64,000 nucleotides of DNA from Cyanobacteria bacterium SBLK. Lineage in GTDB: Bacteria > Cyanobacteriota > Cyanobacteriia > Cyanobacteriales > Spirulinaceae. Below are positions 53,411 through 61,560 of this stretch, in pieces. The position numbers and the translations under genes were made by a program. The stretch covers positions 103,219 to 167,218 of the forward strand of contig JAGHZQ010000041.1 of assembly GCA_017746715.1 (NCBI GenBank), written 5' to 3'. Numbering within the stretch: position 1 is the first letter of the stretch; the number at the start of each line of letters is the position of its first letter. The notes beneath the pieces were generated by a model. That model was not told where the DNA came from. It saw only the letters and a list, made by a program, of their open reading frames with translations, and made no database searches.

Positions 53411-56400
53411 ATGCTGGGTTCGGCAAATTCAATCATTGAGAGGCTGCGTCAGTGCGTCAAAATTGACGTACGGAGTCATTGGCTCGTTTTTGCAGAAGAT
53501 TTTGCGATCGAGATCGATGATTCTGGCACGCGGTATTGCTGCGATCGCGATCCTGCTTTGGGTCGCAAAATGACTCCCAATGAAAAAGGTTATTTGGTTT
53601 GGGAAGCCGGACGAAAAGTACGCTGGTTGCTACAGGAGATCGCCGTTCCTCGCGATCTCAATGGCTATCAATTGCACGATTTAGCATTGCGACTCTGTTT
53701 GACTTGGTGGAGCGAAGATACGCAAATTTTTGTCTATCGCCAGTTCGTTCAAGCTGGAGATTTATTCGATTCTTCTGCACGCATATTATTGAGCGATTCT
53801 GTCGTACCGGGACAAATTTTTAAGATTGCCATTCGTTTAGTCAGTCCGGGACACGATATCGGAGCCTTAATGCGATCTTACTGCCTCTATGAATCCGATT
53901 ATCAAGCAATCGATCCGGGTTTTGTTGCCGATGAGCTCGCTGTTTTACACAAATATTTAACGCATTTCGAGCCGGATAAGTTAGAAATTTTCGACCGAGA
54001 ACTGGCTAATATAGATTGGGCTGTCATTGGCGATCGCGATCGCTTTCATCATTCTCTTTGCGCTCTCCGCAACAACTTACAGCCTTTGGCCAAAAAACTC
54101 AAAGATCGCTGCATCAAAATGATGGGTCACGCTCATCTCGATATGGCTTGGTTGTGGGAACAACAAGAAACCTATCAAGTTGCGAACAGAACGTTTACCT
54201 CAGTTTTAAACTTGCAAAAAGACTTTCCCGAACTAACATTTTGCCATACCAGTCCCGTTCTTTACGAATGGATAGAAAAACATCATCCGGAAGTATTTGC
54301 AGAGATTCTAGAGGCAGTTAGAGCCGAATCGTGGGAACCTTTAGGAGGGATGTGGGTCGAACCGGAAGTGAATTTGCCCTCGGGAGAATCATTAGTTCGG
54401 CAATTATTGTACGGACAGCGCTATACTTGCAAAAAGTTTGGACAGATTGCTAAAGTTGCTTGGTTAACCGATAGCTTTGGTTTTTGTTGGCAACTTCCTC
54501 AAATTTTAAAACAGGCAGGAATTGAATATTTTGTCACGCAAAAGTTACGCTGGAATGACAGTACGGAATTTCCTTACAGTGTATTTTGGTGGCAAGCTCC
54601 CGATGGCACAAAATTATTAACGCTAATGTCACCGCCTAATATTACAGGAGTGATGGATACCAATCCAATTACGATCGCTAATTTTTCTGTAGATTGGGAA
54701 AAACAAACCGGAATTCAAAATATTTTTTGGTTGCCCGGAGTAGGAGATCATGGTGGCGGACCCACTCGTGATATGTTGGAAATTGAAAAACGTTGGGAGG
54801 GTTCTCTTTTCTTTCCCAAAATCGAGTTTACAACAGCCAAACAATATCTTGATTCTCTACGAGATTCTCGCATCGATTTCCCGACATGGAATGACGAGCT
54901 GTATTTAGAATTACATCGCGGTTGTTACACGACTCATGCCGATCAAAAACAATTCAATCGTCGTTGTGAAGGATTATTATACGAAGCTGAATTATTTGCC
55001 ACTTTAGCCAAAATAATCGATAATTTTGACTATCCTAAAATGGAGATAGAAGATGCGTGGAAAAAAGTGCTCTTCAATCAGTTTCACGATATTTTACCCG
55101 GAAGTTCCATTCCAGAAGTTTTTGTTACGGCAAATCAAGAATGGCAAGAAGCGATCGCGACGGGAGAAAAAATATTATCCCATGCTTTAGACGCGATCGC
55201 GGCATGTATTGCTTTACCCAATCCGCCTTTTCCGGATGCTCAACCCATTCTTGTTTTTAACTCATTGAATTGGACGCGATCGCAAGTCGTTTCTTTATCA
55301 GTTTCTTCAGCAAATTGGGAAATATACGATCTTGAGGGAAAGCCCCTTAAATCTCAATTTGTAACTCGTACAGATATTATAGGTAACGTCTCTACAGAAG
55401 GAACAAAAACATTACTATTCTTTGCCGATAATATTCCCTCAATCGGTTATCGCTTATTTTGGCTGAAGGAGACAGAGAGTAGCAAGGAGTTAATCCCCCC
55501 TAACCCCCCTTTCCAAGGGAGGGATCGGAGGGGAGAAGGCGATCGCCAAGAGTATGTTTTAGAAAATCGTATTTTGCGAGTGGAAGTCAATCCGGAAACA
55601 GGAGAATTAGATCGTATTTTTGATAAATTGAATCAACGAGAAGTTTTACGAGGAAAAGGCAATCAACTACAAGCATTCAAAGAAGAACGCCAATATTGGG
55701 ATGCGTGGAATATCGACCCAAATTATCAAAAAAATCCTTTACCCTCTGCAAAACTTGAAGCGATTGAATGGTTGGATATTGGCGAAGTGCGATGGCGTCT
55801 GAGAGTCGTGCGAAAAATCCAAAATTCTACATTTTCTCAAGATTACATTCTCGATCTCGATTCCCTTGATTTAAGAATAGAAACTCATGCAGACTGGCAA
55901 GAAACCCACGTTCTCATTAAAGCTGCATTTCCTCTCAATGTAGAAGCAGATTGTACCACCTATGAAATTCCTTGCGGTGCAATTTCTCGCACGACTCAAC
56001 CAAAAACCCCCACAGAGAAAGCAAAATGGGAAGTTCCCGCATTAAAATGGGCGAATTTGGGCAATGATGCTTATGGTGTTAGTCTATTAAATGACTGTAA
56101 ATATGGCTATGATAGCGGTCCAAATTGTTTGCGACTGACCTTATTGAAAAGTCCGGTTTGGCCCGATCCCCAAGCCGATCGTGGGGAACATTATTTTACT
56201 TATTGTTTGTATCCTCATGGCCATTCTTGGCAAGTTGCCGAAACCGTTCGCAAAGGATACGAATTAAATCAACCATTAATTGTCCGAGAATACCCCCATT
56301 ATCAAGGACAAAATAAGGCAATACTTTCTCCAGAAAACAGCTTATTAAACTGGTCGGCAAAAAATCTGATTCTCATGGCATTGAAACCCAGCGAAGACGA

Positions 56401-56599
56401 TCTGAATACTTATATTCTGCGCTGTTATGAATGTCATGGAGAAGAGGCCGAACTCGATATTACAGGGGAATTGAATTTAGCGATCGCCTCTGCTACCAAC
56501 CTCCTCGAAATGCCAGAAGGCGATCGGGAACTCACCTCCTTTTCTCCATGGCAAATCAAAACCTTACAATTACGCATGAATGCGAACAAGCAACAGTAA
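53411..56599 (+). CDS. Alpha-mannosidase, GH38
   Basis: 1062 residues from ATG 53411; upstream codons (from 53114) are repeat-like and overlap the divergent TPR-CHAT start. Zinc/active-site block MGHAHLDMAWLWEQQETY (about 238-255), WVEPEVNLPSGESLVRQLLY, and the nucleophile in WLTDSFGFCWQLPQIL, followed by the long beta domains of the family. It removes alpha-linked mannose, probably in glycan turnover in the cytoplasm. At about residue 695-712 it carries PPNPPFQGRDRRGEG, encoded by a dispersed repeat (55494-55545) inserted in frame. Confidence 0.93.
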   Translation: MLGSANSIIERLRQCVKIDVRSHWLVFAEDFAIEIDDSGTRYCCDRDPALGRKMTPNEKGYLVWEAGRKVRWLLQEIAVPRDLNGYQLHDLALRLCLTWWSEDTQIFVYRQFVQAGDLFDSSARILLSDSVVPGQIFKIAIRLVSPGHDIGALMRSYCLYESDYQAIDPGFVADELAVLHKYLTHFEPDKLEIFDRELANIDWAVIGDRDRFHHSLCALRNNLQPLAKKLKDRCIKMMGHAHLDMAWLWEQQETYQVANRTFTSVLNLQKDFPELTFCHTSPVLYEWIEKHHPEVFAEILEAVRAESWEPLGGMWVEPEVNLPSGESLVRQLLYGQRYTCKKFGQIAKVAWLTDSFGFCWQLPQILKQAGIEYFVTQKLRWNDSTEFPYSVFWWQAPDGTKLLTLMSPPNITGVMDTNPITIANFSVDWEKQTGIQNIFWLPGVGDHGGGPTRDMLEIEKRWEGSLFFPKIEFTTAKQYLDSLRDSRIDFPTWNDELYLELHRGCYTTHADQKQFNRRCEGLLYEAELFATLAKIIDNFDYPKMEIEDAWKKVLFNQFHDILPGSSIPEVFVTANQEWQEAIATGEKILSHALDAIAACIALPNPPFPDAQPILVFNSLNWTRSQVVSLSVSSANWEIYDLEGKPLKSQFVTRTDIIGNVSTEGTKTLLFFADNIPSIGYRLFWLKETESSKELIPPNPPFQGRDRRGEGDRQEYVLENRILRVEVNPETGELDRIFDKLNQREVLRGKGNQLQAFKEERQYWDAWNIDPNYQKNPLPSAKLEAIEWLDIGEVRWRLRVVRKIQNSTFSQDYILDLDSLDLRIETHADWQETHVLIKAAFPLNVEADCTTYEIPCGAISRTTQPKTPTEKAKWEVPALKWANLGNDAYGVSLLNDCKYGYDSGPNCLRLTLLKSPVWPDPQADRGEHYFTYCLYPHGHSWQVAETVRKGYELNQPLIVREYPHYQGQNKAILSPENSLLNWSAKNLILMALKPSEDDLNTYILRCYECHGEEAELDITGELNLAIASATNLLEMPEGDRELTSFSPWQIKTLQLRMNANKQQ
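55494..55548 (+). repeat. Dispersed G/C-rich repeat inserted in frame in the GH38 gene
   Basis: CCCCCCTAACCCCCCTTTCC, then AAGGGAGGGATCGGAGGGG, matches the family of G/C-rich inverted repeats near 23030 and 24520. It adds about 18 residues without breaking the frame. Confidence 0.75.
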
Positions 56600-56694
56600 T
56601 GTAAAGTTTCACAACAGCCAAACTTGCCACGGGTAAACAACTAGGCTACAACTACGGAAAGGAGTCAGGACTTTATCCTGCCGGGTAGTATCAG

Positions 56695-57498
56695 CTATTT
56701 TAATTGCACCGAAGGAGAATCGGGATTGCTCAAATCGATATAATCGATGCGGCTGGCGCGAACCCGATTGGGAAGTTTCCGCATTTTGGCCAAAACCCAT
56801 AATTGTCGGCGAAAGTGAAAAGAAGAATATGCCCCAAAATGAACTCGACCCAACTCGGTTTTTAACATGAGATTGCTGGGGGATTGAAAATTAATTTCAA
56901 ATACTTTAACTCCCGAACGACTCACCGCACGATAAATTTCCGGCCAGTGGGGTCGGAATTGGTCCTCTAAACCAATAACAATGAGTTCTGGAAGTTCGAG
57001 AGTATTCTCGAGATCGGCATAGCTATTTTTGGGAATCCAAAATCCTTGTTCGTCAATAATGCCCACTTCCGGATTCGCAGCATTGGGCGAAGAAAAAGCC
57101 GGGAGGACGATGGCCGCGGGATTGCGTTCGATGACTTCAATGGTCAAACTCGGGGGTAAGAGCTTGCGAATGACCGTTGCCTTAGCAATTGGTGCCTTAG
57201 CCTCAATTTCGCGACTGAGTTTTTCCGGTTCGATTTCGAGAATGGATTGAGGATAGGACAAAGGAACGAGGGCGCGAATGGCAGGGATGGAAAGCAGCTT
57301 ATTCCCCTTAATTTTGACCTTTTCTGGGGTGTCGATCGTCCAATCCGGTAGGGAAACCCCCCAGAGAATTGCTCCGGTCAACACCAAGATCGAGAGCGAT
57401 CGCCACGTCCCCTGCCAAAATTTGATTTGCCGACGGCGTTTGAGTTGCGCTCGGCGATTCTTTAAATCCGTTGGGGAAACAGAAGACATATCTGTCAT
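56695..57498 (-). CDS. ftsQ: Cell division protein FtsQ
   Basis: 267 residues. Short cytoplasmic tail, one membrane segment (SLSILVLTGAILWGVSL, about 34-50), a POTRA domain (about 58-127: KVKIKGNKLLSIPAIRALVP, AKATVIRKLLPPSLTIEVIE) and the beta domain typical of FtsQ/DivIB (ERNPAAIVLP, FWIPKNS). It links early and late divisome proteins at the septum. In other cyanobacteria it can sit near ftsZ or ddl; neither is here. Confidence 0.92.
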   Translation of the reverse strand: MTDMSSVSPTDLKNRRAQLKRRRQIKFWQGTWRSLSILVLTGAILWGVSLPDWTIDTPEKVKIKGNKLLSIPAIRALVPLSYPQSILEIEPEKLSREIEAKAPIAKATVIRKLLPPSLTIEVIERNPAAIVLPAFSSPNAANPEVGIIDEQGFWIPKNSYADLENTLELPELIVIGLEDQFRPHWPEIYRAVSRSGVKVFEINFQSPSNLMLKTELGRVHFGAYSSFHFRRQLWVLAKMRKLPNRVRASRIDYIDLSNPDSPSVQLK

Positions 57499-57806
57499 AG
57501 GGTTTAAAATTTCCCGCTTTCATCGCGGTCAGCGGTCAGATGTTATCTTACTGTTGGCTAACCTCTTCGATAATAAGGCTGAAACACTGATTATACTCTA
57601 CTCAAACTCGAGTTTTTGACCGGATTCTTGGCAGAAAGGAACGATAGAAAAATCGTACATTTTATCAATATCTATTATTACCCAAATCTCCAGCGATCGC
57701 GATGGCTCTCTGGGTTAACTCAAAATAGGTTGCCAAGGTTTGGACAAAGCGATCGCTCGCCAAATCGTCTAAACTTGGAGTTAACTCCGGCAGACACCGA
57801 CAGCTC
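57499..57806. other. Intergenic region, nothing recognised
   Basis: About 308 bp between divergent ftsQ and the glycosyltransferase gene. I see no gene, hairpin or repeat beyond scattered GCGATCGC sites. Confidence 0.5.
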
Positions 57807-58775
57807 ATGCAACCTTTAATTTCGATTCTCATCCCGTGCTATAATGCCGAACCTTGGTTGGCTGAAACCCTCGAATCGGCTCTCGCCCAAACTTGGCCTC
57901 GCAAAGAAATTATCGTGGTCGATGACGGCTCGAGCGATCGCAGTCTGGAAATTGCGCGTCGGTTTGAGTCCGATGGGATTAGAATTATCTCTCAAGAAAA
58001 TAGAGGTGCTTGCGCGGCTAGAAATCGAGCTTTTCGGGAATCAACCGGAGAGTATATTCAGTATTTAGATGCAGACGACCTGCTCGCTCGCGATAAAATC
58101 GAACGTCAAATGGCACAACTCTCTCGGGAGCACGGAAATTGCGTCGTGGCGGGAGAGTGGGCCAAGTTCTACAAGAAACCCTCCGAGGCAGAGTTTACCC
58201 CCGAGCCCCTTTGGGCAAATCGAGACCCCATAGACTGGTTGGCGACAGCTTGGCAAAATAACTGGATGATGAATCCCGGCGTTTGGCTCGTTCCACGCCC
58301 TATCGCGGAAACTGCCGGTCCTTGGAACGAAAGTTTACCCTCAAATCCAGACGATGATGGCGAATATTTCTGTCGCGTCCTTTTAGCCAGTCAGGGCATT
58401 CGATTTTGCTGGGGAGCGAAGGCATATTATCGCACGGGTTTGAGTGGCAGCCTCAGCCGCGGTCAATCCGATCGCTCCAAAATGTCTCGCTTTTATTCCC
58501 TCGAGCTGTGCGCGCAGCATTTGCTCGCGGTTGAAGACAGTCCTCGGACGCGCCAGGCTTGCGCCAACCGCTTCCAACGCTTTTTTTATGAGGTCTATCC
58601 CGACATCCCCGATATTTGCACGAGAGCCGAGCAGAGAGTGCGGGAATTGGGCGGCTCTGAGGTTCAACCAGTTATCGGGGCTAAATTGAAACCTTTATGT
58701 GCGGTGTTGGGGTGGCGCAGGGCCAAGAAGGTTCAAAAGTTAGCTTATCGTTTGGGATTAAACAATCGAGATTAA
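57807..58775 (+). CDS. Family 2 glycosyltransferase
   Basis: 322 residues. GT-A fold: ISILIPCYNAEPWLAETLES, EIIVVDDGSSDRSLEIARRF, the metal-binding YIQYLDADDLLARDKIE, and a C-terminal region with NPDDDGEYFCRVL as the candidate acceptor/catalytic block. No membrane segment, so a soluble cytoplasmic enzyme. It probably adds a sugar to a surface polysaccharide or lipid; donor and acceptor are not evident. Single gene. Confidence 0.9.
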   Translation: MQPLISILIPCYNAEPWLAETLESALAQTWPRKEIIVVDDGSSDRSLEIARRFESDGIRIISQENRGACAARNRAFRESTGEYIQYLDADDLLARDKIERQMAQLSREHGNCVVAGEWAKFYKKPSEAEFTPEPLWANRDPIDWLATAWQNNWMMNPGVWLVPRPIAETAGPWNESLPSNPDDDGEYFCRVLLASQGIRFCWGAKAYYRTGLSGSLSRGQSDRSKMSRFYSLELCAQHLLAVEDSPRTRQACANRFQRFFYEVYPDIPDICTRAEQRVRELGGSEVQPVIGAKLKPLCAVLGWRRAKKVQKLAYRLGLNNRD

Positions 58776-59070
58776 GCTCGAGAACCCCACAGAGCAACCC
58801 AGCTCCTGTTTGTTCTCGCATCCAATCAATTTAATCGGATTTAATACAGAAAAAGAGAAAAATAGCTTCAGCTAAATTGCCGATTTCAAACGCCAACAAA
58901 CTAGGTATGGAGGGCGTGGGGATGGTTTACCGATCGCCGAGAGTACGTCATAAATAAATCGATACCTCTAGATTTCGTGCATCGAAAGTCATCAGGATAC
59001 GACCGATTTTAAGCCAACCGCTGAAGCGATCGGTCGCGGTTTATCGTTCACTGTTCGCGAGTTCATTGAA

Positions 59071-60417
59071 ATGACATTGCATCTACTGCCGTTTTTTAAA
59101 GCCTGCAATCCCAGTAAAACCATTGATTTAGCCAATCCTTTGGAGCGCCCCTACTACATTGACTTTTCCTCGGTTCGCGGGGCAAAGGTGGTGGAGACCT
59201 TAGAGCGTACTATCGTTCGCCTTTCTCCAGACGAACCGACTTGTCAGTTGTTTAGCGGACATATCGGCTGCGGCAAATCCACAGAGCTATTGCGCCTAAA
59301 AGCTCGTTTGGAACAAGAGAATTATCACGTCGTTTATTTTGAATCCAGCCGCGATTTGGACATGGCCGATGTCAATATCAGCGATATTCTCATGGCCATT
59401 GCCAAATCCGTCAGCGAGTCCCTCGAAAAGACGGCGGGAATTCAACTGAGCGCTCCTTATTTTACGAACTTATTCCAAGAGGTCAAGAGTTTTTTACAGA
59501 ATTCCCTCGATTTAGATGCAGAAGCGCAACTTTCTCTCGGAATCGCTCGCATTACCGCCAAAACCAAAGAAAACCCCAAACTGCGCGAACAACTCAAACA
59601 ATCCCTCGAACCCCGCAGCGAGAGAATTCTGCGAGCCATTAACGAAGAAGTCCTCGAACTGGCCGATCGCGAACTGAAAGCACGAGGAAAAAAAGGACTC
59701 GTTGCCATTGTCGATAACCTCGATCGCATTGCTCCCAGACAAATTACCCCGACGCGATCGCTCCCCGAATATCTCTTCATCGATCGCGGCTCCCAACTGG
59801 GACGACTCAACTGCCATATGGTTTATACCATTCCCCTTGCCCTCATTTTCTCCAACGAATATCAAACCCTGAAAAATCGTTTGGGAGGCGGCATTGCCCC
59901 GATTATTTTACCCATGATTCCTGCGTGCGATCGCGACGGTCGGGATAATTCTCAAGGCATGGCGTTACTGCGGCAATTGCTTCTCGTCCGCGCCTTTCCC
60001 GAACTCGAACCCCAAAAGCGGCTCGAGTTAATCTCGGAAGTATTCGACAGCCCGCAAACCCTAGACCGATTATGCCGGGTCAGTGGCGGTCACGTCCGCA
60101 ATCTTCTCGGCCTGCTCTATACCTGCCTGCGCCAGCAAGATCCCCCCATCGATCGCTATTGCGTTGAAAGCGTCATTCAAAACTATCGCGAGGATATTCT
60201 CCTCGCCCTCGAAGACCACGAATGGAACTTAATTATGCAAGTTATGAAAGAACAAAAAGTCCGAGGGGAACAAGAATATCAACTACTGTTGCGGAGTATG
60301 TTCGTATTTGAATATCAAGACGAGGGCGGACGCTGGTTTGGCATTAATCCCGCTCTAGCAGAAAGCCAGCGATTTCAGAAAATTCTCGCCATTGCTCCCA
60401 AGAGCAATCGGGTGTAG
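59071..60417 (+). CDS. P-loop ATPase, KAP/AAA-like
   Basis: 448 residues. Walker A SGHIGCGKSTELLRLKARLE (about 66-85), a segment YFESSRDLDMADVNISDILM, Walker B KGLVAIVDNLDRIAP (about 207-221), then PILP/GHVRNLLGLLYTCLRQ and a winged-helix-like C-terminus (FQKILAIAPK). It belongs to a group of stand-alone ATPases frequent in filamentous cyanobacteria beside STAND NTPases; the large NTPase starts 1.1 kb downstream. No function is assigned. Cytoplasmic; it might act as a chaperone or signalling ATPase with its neighbour. Confidence 0.75.
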   Translation: MTLHLLPFFKACNPSKTIDLANPLERPYYIDFSSVRGAKVVETLERTIVRLSPDEPTCQLFSGHIGCGKSTELLRLKARLEQENYHVVYFESSRDLDMADVNISDILMAIAKSVSESLEKTAGIQLSAPYFTNLFQEVKSFLQNSLDLDAEAQLSLGIARITAKTKENPKLREQLKQSLEPRSERILRAINEEVLELADRELKARGKKGLVAIVDNLDRIAPRQITPTRSLPEYLFIDRGSQLGRLNCHMVYTIPLALIFSNEYQTLKNRLGGGIAPIILPMIPACDRDGRDNSQGMALLRQLLLVRAFPELEPQKRLELISEVFDSPQTLDRLCRVSGGHVRNLLGLLYTCLRQQDPPIDRYCVESVIQNYREDILLALEDHEWNLIMQVMKEQKVRGEQEYQLLLRSMFVFEYQDEGGRWFGINPALAESQRFQKILAIAPKSNRV

Positions 60418-60600
60418 GGTGTAGGATATGGGATTTGGGGTAATATCAATTCGCAATTCTAACTCCTCCAAAGATGCAATGCGTTCGCACCAGCATTCCC
60501 GCTCGGGAGTAACGCAATTGATTGCAAAACGCTAAAGTTAGAGCAATTCGTTTTCCCAGACCCCACATCTTGCACCTCACACCCCCATTGCAAAAATTCC

Positions 60601-61512
60601 ATGACAATTGTTGCCCTCGGCAGTATCAATATGGACTTAGTGATCAAAGCCCCTCGCTTGCCCAGTGCGGGAGAGACATTAATGGGTCACGAATTTTTCT
60701 CGGCCTTTGGTGGCAAAGGAGCAAATCAAGCCGTTGCCGTTGCCAAACTCGGCCATGCCGTCGAGTTTGTCGGACAAGTCGGAGGAGATGATTTCGGCCA
60801 AACTTTACTCTTAGCCCTCAATGTTGCGGGGGTGAATACCGATGGCGTTTCCATTAACCCCAAAGCCCACTCGGGAGTGGCCTCCATTGTCGTCAGCGAA
60901 AATGGGGACAATACCATTGCTTGTGCGGCGGGAGCGAATGGTACGGTGGGAGAACGAGAGGTGACCTATTTTAAAAACTTGCTCGGTGGTATTAAAGTGG
61001 CTTTGCTCGAATTGGGAATTCCCCTCGCAACCGTCCTGCAAGCCGCCCGAGTCGCTCGGGAAGCCGGGGTGGCAACGATTCTCGATCCCGCGCCGATTCC
61101 CGATACCTTTCCAGAAGAACTCTACGCTTTAGTCGATATCATGACCCCCAACGAATTAGAAGCCAGTCAACTGGTCGGTTTTGAGGTCGGCGATCGCGAG
61201 ACGGCAACCCAAGCGGCAGCTGTTTTGCGGGAGAGAGGGGTCAAAACCGTCATTATCACCTTGGGAGAGCAAGGGGCATTATGCGTGGGGGAAGACTCGT
61301 TTTGGCAAAGTGCCTTTCCTGTCGAAACCGTGGATACCGTTGCCGCAGGAGATGCCTTTAACGGTGCATTTGCCGTTGCGATCGCCGAAGGAAAATCTCT
61401 CTCGGAGGCCATGCGCTGGGGGGCGATTGCCGGTTCTCTGGCCGTGACCAAACCGGGCGCTCAATCTTCTCTGCCCGATCGCGGTACTTTTTTAAAAGCC
61501 GTGAATCAATAA
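60601..61512 (+). CDS. rbsK: Ribokinase
   Basis: 303 residues, full PfkB-family length. Signature 1 FFSAFGGKGANQAVAVAKLG (about 39-58) and signature 2 DTVAAGDAFNGAFAVAIAEG (about 249-268) with the catalytic aspartate; NPxE-type block TPNELEASQLVG. It phosphorylates ribose to ribose 5-phosphate. The start ATG lies directly at the family N-terminus (TIVALGSINMDLVIK). It sits between the two ATPase genes with short gaps and no ribose transporter. Confidence 0.93.
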   Translation: MTIVALGSINMDLVIKAPRLPSAGETLMGHEFFSAFGGKGANQAVAVAKLGHAVEFVGQVGGDDFGQTLLLALNVAGVNTDGVSINPKAHSGVASIVVSENGDNTIACAAGANGTVGEREVTYFKNLLGGIKVALLELGIPLATVLQAARVAREAGVATILDPAPIPDTFPEELYALVDIMTPNELEASQLVGFEVGDRETATQAAAVLRERGVKTVIITLGEQGALCVGEDSFWQSAFPVETVDTVAAGDAFNGAFAVAIAEGKSLSEAMRWGAIAGSLAVTKPGAQSSLPDRGTFLKAVNQ

Positions 61513-61518
61513 TAGGGA

Positions 61519-61549
61519 ATTGATAATTGATAATTGATAATTGATAATT
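61519..61549 (+). repeat. Heptamer tandem repeat (ATTGATA)
   Basis: Four and a half head-to-tail ATTGATA copies between rbsK and the NTPase gene; same class as at 27465. Confidence 0.85.
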
Positions 61550-61560
61550 GAAAAGGGGTG

